This document shows, piece after piece, positions 9,101-13,731 of a stretch of DNA of 13,731 bases. The stretch spans positions 1 through 13,731 of the forward strand of contig CAKZKB010000290.1 in the NCBI GenBank assembly GCA_937121005.1, in the 5' to 3' direction. The DNA comes from an uncultured cyanobacterium (GTDB lineage: Bacteria > Cyanobacteriota > Cyanobacteriia > Cyanobacteriales > Geitlerinemataceae). The first letter of the stretch is position 1. Each line of letters starts with the position of its first letter. The position numbers and the translations under genes are program-made. The notes under the pieces are model-generated. The model was not told where the DNA came from, searched no databases, and was given only the letters and a program-made list of their open reading frames with translations.

Positions 9101-12075
9101 TCGTCAGCCGCTTGCAGTTGTAAGCTGTAAGTTCCGTCAGTGAGAGAACCGCCGAAAAGGGTTTCGAGTCGATCGCGATCGAGAGCAAACGTTCCGTCGG
9201 GATTGAGAATATCGCTAACATCAACTAAACTGCCACCGTTGAAACTGGCAACGAAATTGGTTATCGCACTTTCATCGACGATCGTCCCAGAAACAGCCGG
9301 GTTAGAGGTAACGCCATCGCTGTCCGAACTTCCGGTATCGCTAACTAAATCGGCTGCAATGACTGGAGGCGTGGTATCGGGAACGTCGGGTTGAGAACGG
9401 ACGATCGTCTGGGTCACAGTTTGCGAGTTCCCCGCCGCATCGGTGACTTGCATTTCTAGGTTATTTTCTCCCAATGCCAGCATGACATTGGTGAAGGAGA
9501 ATTCACCGTTTTCGTCGGCAACAGTGGTGCGGTTATCGAAGGTTACTGTCGCATCCGCTTCTGTCGTTCCCGCGAGCGTCACTTCCTCAAATTCGGTGAC
9601 ATTATCTCCCACTGGAGGCGTATCTGTATTCGGATCTAAACCGAAAATTAGGGTAGGTGCGGTGGTATCTAAAGTAAAAGTAACTTCGTAAGCACTCGAC
9701 AAGTTACCTTTATCGTCTACGGCTTGCAAGTATAAGGTACGATCCCCTTCAGAGATCGTCCCGAATAAGGTTTCTAACGTGGGGCGATCGAAGCTAAAGC
9801 TGCCATCAGGTTCTAGATAGGTAAGAACGTCTACTAAATTGGTGCTATCGTCCAATCCGGCTACAAATCCGGCGATCGCACTGGCATCTGTCACCGTTCC
9901 CGATATTCCCGGATCCGAAGTTAAACCGTCGTTTTCAATGCCCGTATCGTTGGTTAGGCCCGCCGCAATAACCGGAGCCTCCTCGTCCATTTCGCTCGGT
10001 TCCAAACGAGTGAAGGTCTCCGATGAAGTAGACTGATTGCCGGCCAAGTCGGTCAGGCTTAAAGTAAACGAGTTCTCTCCTAACTCTAGAGGAACGCTGT
10101 CAAACTCAAATCTGCCTTCGCTGTCGGCAAAAACCGTTTCTCCGGTGGCGGTTAAAATCACTTGACTTCCCGGTTCGGTTTGTCCGACCAACGTCACTGG
10201 AGAAATGGAGGTTTCCCCATCCCCTACAGGCGGCGTATCCGAATTCGGCTCTAACCCCCAAATTGCCATAGGTGGGGTGATGTCGAAGGTAAACGGAACT
10301 TCTTCCACTGCTGAAAGGTTCCCAAACGCATCTTCCGCTTGTAAAAAGAAGCGATAACTGCCTTGATAGGGGGAATAGTCGAAGTCGCTTGGCGGCGTTC
10401 CTCCTAACAGTTCGATGAGGCGGTTCCCTGAAATGGTAAAGCTGCCGTCCGGTTCCAGTACGTCAGAGATATCGACTGGGGCAAACCCTTCAAAGTTGGC
10501 CCACAACCGCCCCACGTCACTCTCGCCGTCGCTGGCGGTTCCCGTAATATCGATCTGCTGGGAAATACCATCGCTGTTTGACAGTCCCGTATCGTTGTTG
10601 ACTCTGGCCGCGATCGTCGGCGGTTGGGTATCTTCGGGGACAAAACTGACGGTGGGGGCAAAATCGTTGAGTAGCCCCACAGTGGCGACAGCCGGAATCG
10701 CCGTCGCACTTGCCGTCACCGGATCGATCTCGAAAATCGCCCCATCAGAACTCACTAAGAGTTCGCCGTCAGCATTAAATGCCAGACCGCCACCCCCGAA
10801 ACCCGACAGTCCGGTATCGCCGATGTATTCGAGGGTAAGGGTGTTGAGATCCCCGGCGTACAATTCCAGAGAAGCGTCGAGCGCCTCTTGTTTTTGCGTC
10901 AGATAGAAGCGATCGGGGTCGGTGGGATCGAAGGCGACATCGCCACCACCGCCAAAGAATGCGGGGCCGGTGGGATTGGTTCCTGCCAGATCGCCGAGCA
11001 GTTGGGTATTTGCGGTATCGGGATCCACTAGGTACAGCCGCGTTCCCCCATCCATCAACAGGAACTGACCGACGTACTCGCTATTGCTGGCATTGAGGGG
11101 TACTTGTGCCAAGCGAGAGGCAAACCCTTGGTTATTGGGGGTATTTAAGGTTCCCACCAGCGTGTTGCTGCCCGTGTCGGGATCGAAATACGCCAGTCTT
11201 GGGGTGGGGGAGTTCGTCCCTTCCACGTAGTAGAGACGGCCGGTTTCCGCTTGTCGAGCCAGGGCGTTGACTTCGTTAAACAGCAGCGTTCCTACCGATT
11301 CGGAAGTCCCGTTGCCCGTATCGACCAGGCGCAGGTCGTTGAAGAAACTTGCATAGATTTGATTGTTGGTAGGTGTGGGTTCGGTGGTGGGGACGAATTC
11401 GATGTAGTCGATAGCGACCGATTCATCCGCACTGAGCCTGAAGCCTTGAAAGCTAAAAATCGTTCCCGTTGTCAGTTCGATACTCGGTGCGATCGCTCGT
11501 TCGACAAAGGTATCGCTACCGGGAACGCTGCCGCCCGAGTTTTGAGTGAAGTACCAGCCGTTGAGCAATCCGAGATTGTTATTTCCACTAACTACTAATG
11601 CGGACTCGCCGTCGCTTTCGTCGAAGTAACCGACGCGAATTTCGTAGAATCCGGTGTCTCCGGTGAAGGTGGCGGTGGCGGTTTGGGAAAACTGAGTGAG
11701 TTGAATGTATTCTCCACCCGAAGCAAAGCTACCTGTAGCGACTTGGTATCCGTTGAGGGTGAAGTCTTCGGCTTCGATGCGAAGGGAACCTCCAGAAAGT
11801 AAGGGATCTCCTTCAAGATTGGCACTTAAGGCCAGAGGTTCGTCGTCCTTGACTCCGGTGAGGGGGTCTCCCGCGCCCGCACTTTCGATGCTTTCGAGTT
11901 CGGGTTCGAGGATTTCGACGCTCGAGGGCGAACTGACGAGGGAGGGGTCTTCGAGGAGAACTTCGGTTTCTCCAAACGTGAAGAGCTCGCCTTCACCCGC
12001 CAGCGTGTCGGGGAGTCCGCCGCTTATCGGATCTGATTCTAAAGACAGTATCGGTTCGGAGTCGGGAGTTATCAC
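1345..12075 (-). CDS. giant multidomain surface protein (vWA / PPC-like / He_PIG / Ig-like), frameshifted before its RHS part
   Basis: A 3576-codon frame opens with GTG at 12075. An in-frame TAA lies about 57 bases upstream with no ATG, GTG or TTG between, so the start is forced although no good Shine-Dalgarno is seen. Module order by residue: acidic leader 1-96 without signal peptide; CBM6/35-like 97-229; propeller-like 235-480; double Ig-like repeats 483-1099; two beta modules 1104-1247 and 1251-1378; He_PIG-like 1380-1560; vWA first part 1627-1686; PPC-like repeats 1687-2726; vWA second part 2727-2915; He_PIG-like from 2975. The last 13 residues before the stop match no module and contain the only cysteine, so they are a frameshift product. 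Adhesive or surface function is inferred from the modules. Lack of a Sec signal and of cysteine would fit type I-like export, but no exporter is in view. Confidence 0.93.
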   Translation of the reverse strand: MITPDSEPILSLESDPISGGLPDTLAGEGELFTFGETEVLLEDPSLVSSPSSVEILEPELESIESAGAGDPLTGVKDDEPLALSANLEGDPLLSGGSLRIEAEDFTLNGYQVATGSFASGGEYIQLTQFSQTATATFTGDTGFYEIRVGYFDESDGESALVVSGNNNLGLLNGWYFTQNSGGSVPGSDTFVERAIAPSIELTTGTIFSFQGFRLSADESVAIDYIEFVPTTEPTPTNNQIYASFFNDLRLVDTGNGTSESVGTLLFNEVNALARQAETGRLYYVEGTNSPTPRLAYFDPDTGSNTLVGTLNTPNNQGFASRLAQVPLNASNSEYVGQFLLMDGGTRLYLVDPDTANTQLLGDLAGTNPTGPAFFGGGGDVAFDPTDPDRFYLTQKQEALDASLELYAGDLNTLTLEYIGDTGLSGFGGGGLAFNADGELLVSSDGAIFEIDPVTASATAIPAVATVGLLNDFAPTVSFVPEDTQPPTIAARVNNDTGLSNSDGISQQIDITGTASDGESDVGRLWANFEGFAPVDISDVLEPDGSFTISGNRLIELLGGTPPSDFDYSPYQGSYRFFLQAEDAFGNLSAVEEVPFTFDITPPMAIWGLEPNSDTPPVGDGETSISPVTLVGQTEPGSQVILTATGETVFADSEGRFEFDSVPLELGENSFTLSLTDLAGNQSTSSETFTRLEPSEMDEEAPVIAAGLTNDTGIENDGLTSDPGISGTVTDASAIAGFVAGLDDSTNLVDVLTYLEPDGSFSFDRPTLETLFGTISEGDRTLYLQAVDDKGNLSSAYEVTFTLDTTAPTLIFGLDPNTDTPPVGDNVTEFEEVTLAGTTEADATVTFDNRTTVADENGEFSFTNVMLALGENNLEMQVTDAAGNSQTVTQTIVRSQPDVPDTTPPVIAADLVSDTGSSDSDGVTSNPAVSGTIVDESAITNFVASFNGGSLVDVSDILNPDGTFALDRDRLETLFGGSLTDGTYSLQLQAADESGNLSELFALEFTLDTNAPTIALGLDPAFDTDPVGDGQTTLETVTIAGQTEANSTVTLVETGEIVTADENGNFSFANVSLNLGDNSFTVEVVDTAGNQNTLTESFTRTEVIEPDITLREKEGEDPQFNNFWEDNFIVPTDSAVLNLDITDIGFDFTDTDSINDALEIALVDGDGNALVRTIAPGRDAFFNLTENLQPDLGKGATFDGQTVRLDLSGIVPGTEATLQVRLVNNDGDKETYASFKPFEIEFATVENFTTTAPELTIASNNPIDFSALSDVSASLAANYEQTSFNRDTNVLFVDLGIENRGQYHVGGSLLVGVTNISDPSVRLREFDGITPEGIPYYNFTNLVEDGSLSPSEISESGTIQFVNSNEVQFTYDLVVWSQLNQAPEIVSEPDTEALTGRSYRYSVEAIDPDSDTLTYSLLVSPDGMSIDSETGEITWSPNSESAGNYSILVRVDDGRGGIAQQEFTLGAIAPPPNRPPLFTSTPIVDVNIGEDYTYQAMAIDPDGDSLIYSLVDPIAGMAIDGNTGQITWTPDADTFGLQEITVRVDDGNNGIAEQSFSILVGSEPGNNNPIFITDPVTQFNLATTGSGSGGGNPASGDVNPLQINLDIGSGEVTTETISITLPLEEVVGEADIVFAIDKSSSMGQELDWTGTIARQIESRLDELGIDARYGLVTFVSYNGSGSADPRNLQAGVRYSLFDPNNRLVGSGRSVPNEDSLRGLLLDETLPVTGNYTLVVSGVDEELFGDYGFTTLDLNETLSPQITSIPTPNSDLVFNTRIDGSIDTVLDRDVYAIEGTAGQQFFYDAIGNNGSIYLNIVDESGRIISHDLARNDRVPFTFEETGTYYLDFYVLSSSHTGNYSFALWDASDSSPLALSQPTTIQLPGTTESVLYQFEAQPGQQFSFDSLSSSAIGTWTVYDSQSQKVAEAELNEDLEAIALTSGTHTLAIANSSTSAINFEFQGNLLNNAPETISFGESISGNIAQLGERDVFVFSGQPGQQIVFDGLGDSSTSMNYDLVSPSGEKIVNRGGTHFDSSNLIILEEEGDYQIQVYDNSASRTGSYEFKVLDASINTLPFEETIDLTFASGKEAFVYSFEGEAGQSFVFDRLEPNSKSGRWRLYGPDGKQVTARALSVSSTQDTETVLSVDGNYVLAVFGEGITGFDYSFQVVSPETVVAPLDFNVPITGTIAKPGEKDAFSFEGTAGQQFAYDALLDHDRNLDVFLVSPSGDTLINGRSADDENLFTLKETGTYRLTVDGSGDTVADYSFQLLDSSTFESLSLNTVVDRPLSAYETAVYQFEVTGGQQLNFDNLLSGTGNWQLYISGYDRGTDEDNESLFFSSLGSDRQVTVDRDDIYTLVLRNTSSSTTSPRFQVLASTFDGDPPPLTSGTIVEDYVLGTPISNAIASGERKAYRFTATAGTQVYYDALEGFDSDSIFAALIAPDGRELFAEARGSSSYRHDERSDFSLLSLPIDGEYRLEFYGNSGAAGDYEFQLLASEDPLLFDTPIDIQLDPGYATQLYKFDGTAEQRLFFNSLSGSANLNWKLFDSYNLEVAGGGLGSNFEVNLPADDTYTLALIGNRSTPIDFSFQVVPSETSVVDLSLDTPVFGEISKAGERDIYTFTGEAGQTLYFDTLTPNANTMRVQVLAPSNTSIGDWPTNDESRLLTLTETGTYRVVAYGSGATTEAYGFQLLDVDSNPNLAVGDTANGTFASGLSAAVYSVSGQAGQQLGIVPSSDFAFGTDVQFDRVAANISTDPPGPFSEDEDGYAGLREALGYQFRPDASINAVLITDEVRSQIDNSFHFNNVLDALKHREIALESVVAVQFQEPTGENVLGVDSEGNAYVADGSGGYFIVPDGELIPGQSTSLNSAKTAYADLAWATDGVAWDIEKIEAGGHIAESFAAAFVDRQVAKLQTPFGLDVISTDNTIGFDNLTGTVNARPGESTTFEVQFTGTGEAHSFDLLFSQPGTNRVLGSIPVTVGANAIYFYPAMAVDPDGDTLSYRLSNAPDGSQIDPLTGEIEWTPTEAGVYSFTVEATDGRGGRAVQEYEVAVLVRNDNTDPVFTSEPRETAVEGIAYSYPVAATDDEGDRLQFFLDEAPEGASIDRNTGVVSWIPDTVSATPQPFSVRVTDGRGGSAVQAFGVTVGEDTGNIAPQFDSEPGTIAVAGERYRYDAIASDANDDVLRYELAVRPNGMSIDAETGTIVWEPKLSQVGEQTVIVRVEDGRGGIDLQAFSIATVADNRPALFSQPPLQATEGLPYEYRVRAIDADGDSLTYSIANAPAGMSIDESGVLRWETPILGAYDDIEIAVSDGSGESLQVFDLQVIPDTGNIAPEILSAPREAVRVGSNYLYRVEAVDANGDPLSYQLTNNPTGMTIDANTGFVFWQPQPGQLGSHAVTVEVSDGRGGIVEQDFTISVVSNATNSAPNIDSDPRAAATVDRLYRYDLTATDPEGDVLFWSLETGPAGMAIDEETGTLLWTPALEQIGSHEVIVEVTDGFGAIDTQTYTLDVRGVNVPPQITSVPLTLGSQGVEYNYVVTATDVEGDALAFSLNNAPTGMSIDSETGSCPGTSLWRAATN
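3331..3897 (-). other. vWA domain, C-terminal part (residues 2727-2915)
   Basis: Straight after the PPC-like array the sequence returns to vWA: FGTDVQFDRVAANI, then EDEDGYAGLREAL, where the helix after the third strand should be, then INAVLITDEVRS with T2787-D2788, the remaining metal-site motif. The stretches NVLGVDSEGNAYVADGSGGY and AGGHIAESFAAAFVDRQV fit the last strand and helix of vWA domains found in large cyanobacterial proteins. Together with residues 1627-1686 this gives one complete vWA fold. Binding of a divalent metal and a protein ligand is expected from the family but not shown. Confidence 0.82.
3898..7017 (-). repeat. array of PPC-like ~100-residue repeats (9 complete, 2 partial) inside the vWA domain
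   Basis: Repeats follow one pattern: G-x-I...xERDxYxF-x-G-x-AGQQ-xxFD-x-L, then a strand near xLxxPSGxxI, then L-x-x-TGTYxLxVYG and a closing Y-x-FxLLD or FxFQVV. Complete units lie at about residues 1760-1867, 1868-1966, 1967-2069, 2070-2170, 2171-2270, 2271-2377, 2378-2496, 2497-2592 and 2593-2694. Two types alternate. Type A has GERDxYxF and a LLD ending. Type B has a W or Y strand near residue 45 (for example GTWTVYD, GRWRLYG, NWKLFD) and a VVxxET-like ending. The array begins with a B C-terminal portion (1687-1759) and ends with a B N-terminal portion (2695-2726). PPC domains occur in exported proteins and are usually C-terminal, so this internal array is unusual. Confidence 0.8.
7018..7197 (-). 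other. vWA domain, N-terminal part with metal-site motif (residues 1627-1686)
   Basis: The strand ADIVFAIDKSSSMG carries the first part of the metal-ion-dependent adhesion site, D1636-x-S1638-x-S1640. It is followed by an amphipathic helix (about 1648-1662) and the strand RYGLVTFVSY, the normal second strand of a vWA fold. The rest of the fold does not follow here. The sequence passes at about residue 1687 into a PPC-like repeat, and the missing part appears about 1,040 residues later. Confidence 0.85.
7396..7938 (-). repeat. two He_PIG/cadherin-like putative Ig domains (residues 1380-1560)
   Basis: Two units of about 87 residues each follow the He_PIG pattern: P-x-I or P-x-F, then a YxYxxxAxDPDxDxLxYSL strand, GM-x-ID-x-x-TG-x-I-x-W, and a VRVDDG strand ending QxF. 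The DPDGD turns may bind calcium, by analogy with cadherin-like folds. They sit just before the vWA domain. Nine more of the same kind follow it. Confidence 0.85.
7942..8325 (-). other. beta module with LSDVSASL / TPEGIPYYNF motifs (residues 1251-1378)
   Basis: About 128 residues with motifs IDFSALSDVSASLAANYEQ, NVLFVDLGIENRGQY, LLVGVTNISDPSVRL and TPEGIPYYNF. The pattern suggests a beta-sandwich placed before the He_PIG domains in surface proteins. The function is unknown, and the call rests on motif resemblance only. Confidence 0.45.
8335..8766 (-). other. beta module with FDFTDTDSINDALEIALVD motif (residues 1104-1247)
   Basis: A segment of about 145 residues contains INDALEIALVDGDGN, a FNLTEN strand, the region TVRLDLSGIVPGTEATLQV, and RLVNNDGD. 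I recognise this pattern as a module recurring in large cyanobacterial extracellular proteins but cannot give it a family name. No catalytic motif is visible. It is followed directly by another module (residues 1251-1378). Confidence 0.5.
8779..10629 (-). repeat. three tandem ~200-residue double Ig-like repeats (residues 483-1099)
   Basis: Three units at about residues 483-693, 698-892 and 902-1098 share the same order of motifs: PP-x-IAA...NDTG near the start, EPDGSF or NPDGTF, a DxxGNLS strand, a FTLDTTAPT-like linker, GLxPxxDTxPVGD, GQTEA-type turn and a final DxAGNQ strand followed by FTR. Each is two Ig-like beta-sandwiches of the kind found in bacterial surface adhesins. They probably act as a stalk. 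The repeats are divergent in sequence, so they are old duplications rather than recent slippage. Confidence 0.8.
10636..11373 (-). other. beta-propeller-like segment (residues about 235-480)
   Basis: Blade-like units recur: a segment reading Y or L followed by a DPDT turn, then a threonine-rich strand and a G-x-L. Examples are LAYFDPDTGSNTLVGTL, LYLVDPDTANTQLLGDL and IFEIDPVTASATAIP. The segments GGGGDVAFDPTDPDRFYLT and GGGGLAFNADGELLVSS resemble propeller strands of YVTN/SMP-30-type proteins. The fold is inferred from these repeats; the number of blades is not certain. Confidence 0.5.
11389..11787 (-). other. CBM6/CBM35-like carbohydrate-binding domain (residues about 97-229)
   Basis: The segment opens with LRIEAEDFTLNGY, the usual start of CBM6/35-type beta-sandwiches. 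It continues with GGEYIQL, a Y-E-I-R-V-GYFDE strand and a closing IDYIEFVP strand, the typical family end. These modules usually bind polysaccharide. The ligand cannot be told from the sequence. Confidence 0.65.
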
Positions 12076-12580
12076 TCTCAGAAAGCGAGTTTGGGCTCGC
12101 CCCTCAAACGGATAAAGAAAATATAAAGGTTAATTTGGGCTGGAGCTATAGAGATTTTACCGATTTTTATTTTCTCATTTCGCGATCGCGCATAAAATCT
12201 GATATTTGTCAACCGTATTCTTTCGCAAAAAAAGGCGATCGAGATAACATTTTGTACTGACGTAAAAACCGAAGGCGCGATCGGGGGTCGGGGGACTTTT
12301 CTCCACTTACCTAAGAGTATATCTCCCCTATTTCTTCTATCAGGTAAAAAGCCGGTTTTTTACCTGATAGAAGAAATAAATCTTAACATTGCAGAAAAAA
12401 GTGGATCCAGTTTTAGCAGACTCGTCTATCTCGACACAGTGAGATGCAGCGATGCGCGATCGCTCTTCATCCATACTGAAAAACATCCCTACTTCCCCTC
12501 GGGCAGTCCAAAGCGATCGATCAAGGCTTGCACCATTACCTGCTTCATTGTTGTCCCCCATTGGTGACAAGTTAAGAAAA
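12076..12580. other. gene-free upstream region of the giant gene
   Basis: About 500 bases, AT-rich near the giant gene, between its GTG and the probable left end of the insertion sequence. On the minus strand there is an exact TTGACA (12207-12212) but no TATAAT-like hexamer at 16-18 bases from it, so I do not call a promoter. A TATAG-containing AT-rich patch lies near 12145-12155. Two HIP1 octamers (12182, 12456) and the 22-bp inverted repeat are present. No tRNA or other RNA gene was recognised. Confidence 0.6.
12329..12378. repeat. perfect 22-bp inverted repeat with 6-nt loop
   Basis: Arms 12329-12350 and 12357-12378 are exact reverse complements and flank the loop GCCGGT. The outer part is TATTTCTTCTATCAGGT and the inner part is an A5/T5 run next to the loop. 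Neither strand has a U tract after the stem, so it is not a standard intrinsic terminator, though it could form a stable hairpin in RNA from either strand. A MITE-like remnant, an operator or a processing site is equally possible. Confidence 0.85.
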
Positions 12581-12670
12581 AGTGAGGTTTGTCAAGGGGG
12601 TCTTGAAAAAAGAGTCAAAAGCTGTAAAACTGAGAACTGAACCAACAATAGAGCCGTCAGGAAGTTCGGG
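12570..12670 (+). mobile_element. probable left end of the IS4-family element (boundary not resolved)
   Basis: Noncoding leaders of IS4-type elements are usually well under 100 bases, so the left terminal repeat should fall in this stretch before the transposase ATG. A short imperfect palindrome-like segment (TCAAGGGGGTCTTGA, 12594-12608) is present. Without the right end, the terminal inverted repeat and target duplication cannot be identified. Confidence 0.4.
12603..12630 (+). promoter_or_regulatory. possible promoter of the transposase
   Basis: TTGAAA at 12603-12608 (5 of 6 to the -35 consensus) is followed 16 bases later by TAAAAC at 12625-12630 (4 of 6 to -10), 40 bases before the transposase ATG. 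The match is modest in AT-rich sequence, so this is only a candidate. Confidence 0.3.
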
Positions 12671-13731
12671 ATGAAGCGGAAACGAAAACCCAATCGAGAC
12701 CATGCCAAAAGGATGCAGCGTCCCCTGGTCGAAGATGCCGAAATTGCTCGGCAATTAGAGGAACTGGTCACACCCGCTGTCACCTCTCAGGAAAACCTTT
12801 ATCGCCGCTCGGGCTTGCGAAACCGAATTCTCAACCTACAGTTGATGGTGGCATCAGTATTAACTCTCCTATGGCGAGACGTAGCTGGAGTCAGAGAACT
12901 GACCCGAATGTTAGCCCGAGAAGGATATTTATGGTGTCAACCCACTCAGGTTAGCCAGCAGGCGATGTCCCAAAGGTTTCTGACGTTTCCGGCTCAATTA
13001 TTTGAGGGAGTGTTTAAAGAATTATTACCCAAGTTCAGAGAAAGGTGGAGCAGCCGAAATCGCCGCCCCTTACCTGAAAGCATCCAGTTTGCACTCTCCA
13101 AATTCCAGAGAGTTTCGATTGTGGATAGTTCCACATTGGAAGCCTTATTTCGGAAACTAAAAAGTTTGGAGACCGCCCCCGCAGGGCAATTAGCCGGCAA
13201 AATGGGAGTAGTTATCGACCTGGTAACGCGACTACCCCAAGAAATTTGGTTTGAAGAAAATCCGCAAGCGTCGGATACGAATTTAGAGAAAAAGATCCTA
13301 AATGTTGTTGAAGCTGGAACCTTGTTATTGCTCGATCGCGGCTTTTATCATTTCCAGTTTTGGCTGGACTTAAAGGAGAAAGGAATCGAGTTTATCACCC
13401 GGCTGAAGAAAGGAGCAGCTATCCAGGAAAAGGAGACTTTTACCGACAGCTATGCTCTCCGAGATCGTCTAATTCGTTTGGGTTCAGGAACGAAGAAAAC
13501 TCCGTATATCACCTTGCGTCTCATTGAAGTTCGTTCGGGTAAAGGCTGGCATTCTTACTTAACTTCTGTCCTCGATCCTCATATCCTACCTCCCTATGTG
13601 GTAGCCGATTTATATCGCAAACGGTGGCGCATTGAAGATGTATTCAATACGGTGAAACGACTGCTCGGTTTGAGTTATTTGTGGACGGGTTCTCTCAATG
13701 GTGTGCGTTTACAAATCTGGGGAACTTGGCT
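12671..13731 (+). CDS. IS4-family DDE transposase (3' end outside window)
   Basis: An open frame of 353 codons runs from ATG at 12671 to the window edge without a stop. AGGA at 12659-12662 is a well-placed Shine-Dalgarno. The N-terminus is very basic (MKRKRKPNRDHAKR), as expected for DNA binding. Catalytic residues are visible: first Asp in SIVDSSTLEAL (D152), second Asp in LLLLDRGFYH (D222), and the IS4 signature Y-2-R-3-E-6-K matched exactly by Y315, R318, E322 and K329. The frame shows no internal damage in the visible part, so the element may be active. It is transcribed away from the giant gene. IS4 transposases are usually 370-450 residues, so most of the protein is seen. The right end of the element is not visible. 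Confidence 0.95.
   Translation, partial: MKRKRKPNRDHAKRMQRPLVEDAEIARQLEELVTPAVTSQENLYRRSGLRNRILNLQLMVASVLTLLWRDVAGVRELTRMLAREGYLWCQPTQVSQQAMSQRFLTFPAQLFEGVFKELLPKFRERWSSRNRRPLPESIQFALSKFQRVSIVDSSTLEALFRKLKSLETAPAGQLAGKMGVVIDLVTRLPQEIWFEENPQASDTNLEKKILNVVEAGTLLLLDRGFYHFQFWLDLKEKGIEFITRLKKGAAIQEKETFTDSYALRDRLIRLGSGTKKTPYITLRLIEVRSGKGWHSYLTSVLDPHILPPYVVADLYRKRWRIEDVFNTVKRLLGLSYLWTGSLNGVRLQIWGTW

Noticed and set aside
10415..10906. 163-residue plus-strand open frame
   Set aside because: Antisense to the propeller and Ig-coding region, Ser/Pro-rich, with no recognisable family.
12207..12212. Exact minus-strand TTGACA as a -35 box for the giant gene
   Set aside because: No TATAAT-like hexamer is found at 16-18 bases. 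The nearest T/A-rich hexamer is only about 9 bases away.
12489..12548. 19-residue minus-strand peptide MKQVMVQALIDRFGLPEGK with a GGGGA sequence just upstream
   Set aside because: It looks protein-like and might be a remnant of a gene cut by the insertion sequence, but it is too short and I recognise no family.
12340..12570. 76-residue minus-strand open frame in the intergenic region
   Set aside because: It needs a TTG start, has no recognisable domain and ends inside the 22-bp inverted repeat. It is more likely a chance frame.

Overview
The window looks cyanobacterial. The HIP1 octamer GCGATCGC occurs at least 12 times (starts near 630, 1313, 2558, 2815, 4871, 6239, 6272, 7673, 9872, 11489, 12182 and 12456), against about 0.2 expected by chance. 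The extracellular modules of the large protein are also of kinds common in cyanobacteria. No 16S or housekeeping gene is present to name the genus.

Layout. Positions 2-12075, minus strand, are essentially one enormous gene. It reads from a GTG at 12075 leftwards and runs off the window. An apparent one-base deletion in a G run at 1387-1389 stops the first frame after 3576 codons. The next frame is open for 461 more codons to the window edge and carries the same protein on without a break in homology. Repaired, the protein has at least 4,025 residues with no cysteine. It is a mosaic of surface modules: an acidic leader, a carbohydrate-binding-like domain, a beta-propeller-like segment, three tandem double Ig-like repeats, two further beta modules, two putative-Ig (He_PIG/cadherin-like) domains, a von Willebrand A (vWA) domain, nine more He_PIG-like domains, two Ig-like domains, and finally the entry motif of an RHS/YD-repeat region cut by the window edge. 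It is most likely a secreted adhesin or RHS (polymorphic-toxin-like) protein.

The most unusual structure is inside the vWA domain. Its N-terminal part with the metal-binding D-x-S-x-S ends near position 7018, and its C-terminal part resumes near 3897. Between them lie about 1,040 residues of tandem PPC-like repeats of about 100 residues, in two alternating types. The array starts in the middle of one repeat and ends in the middle of another of the same type.

Positions 12076 to about 12670 have no convincing gene. They hold the upstream region of the giant gene, a perfect 22-bp inverted repeat with a 6-nt loop (12329-12378), and probably the left end of an insertion sequence. From 12671 to the window end, plus strand, is an IS4-family DDE transposase, cut by the window edge. 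It is transcribed away from the giant gene and is probably functionally unrelated to it.
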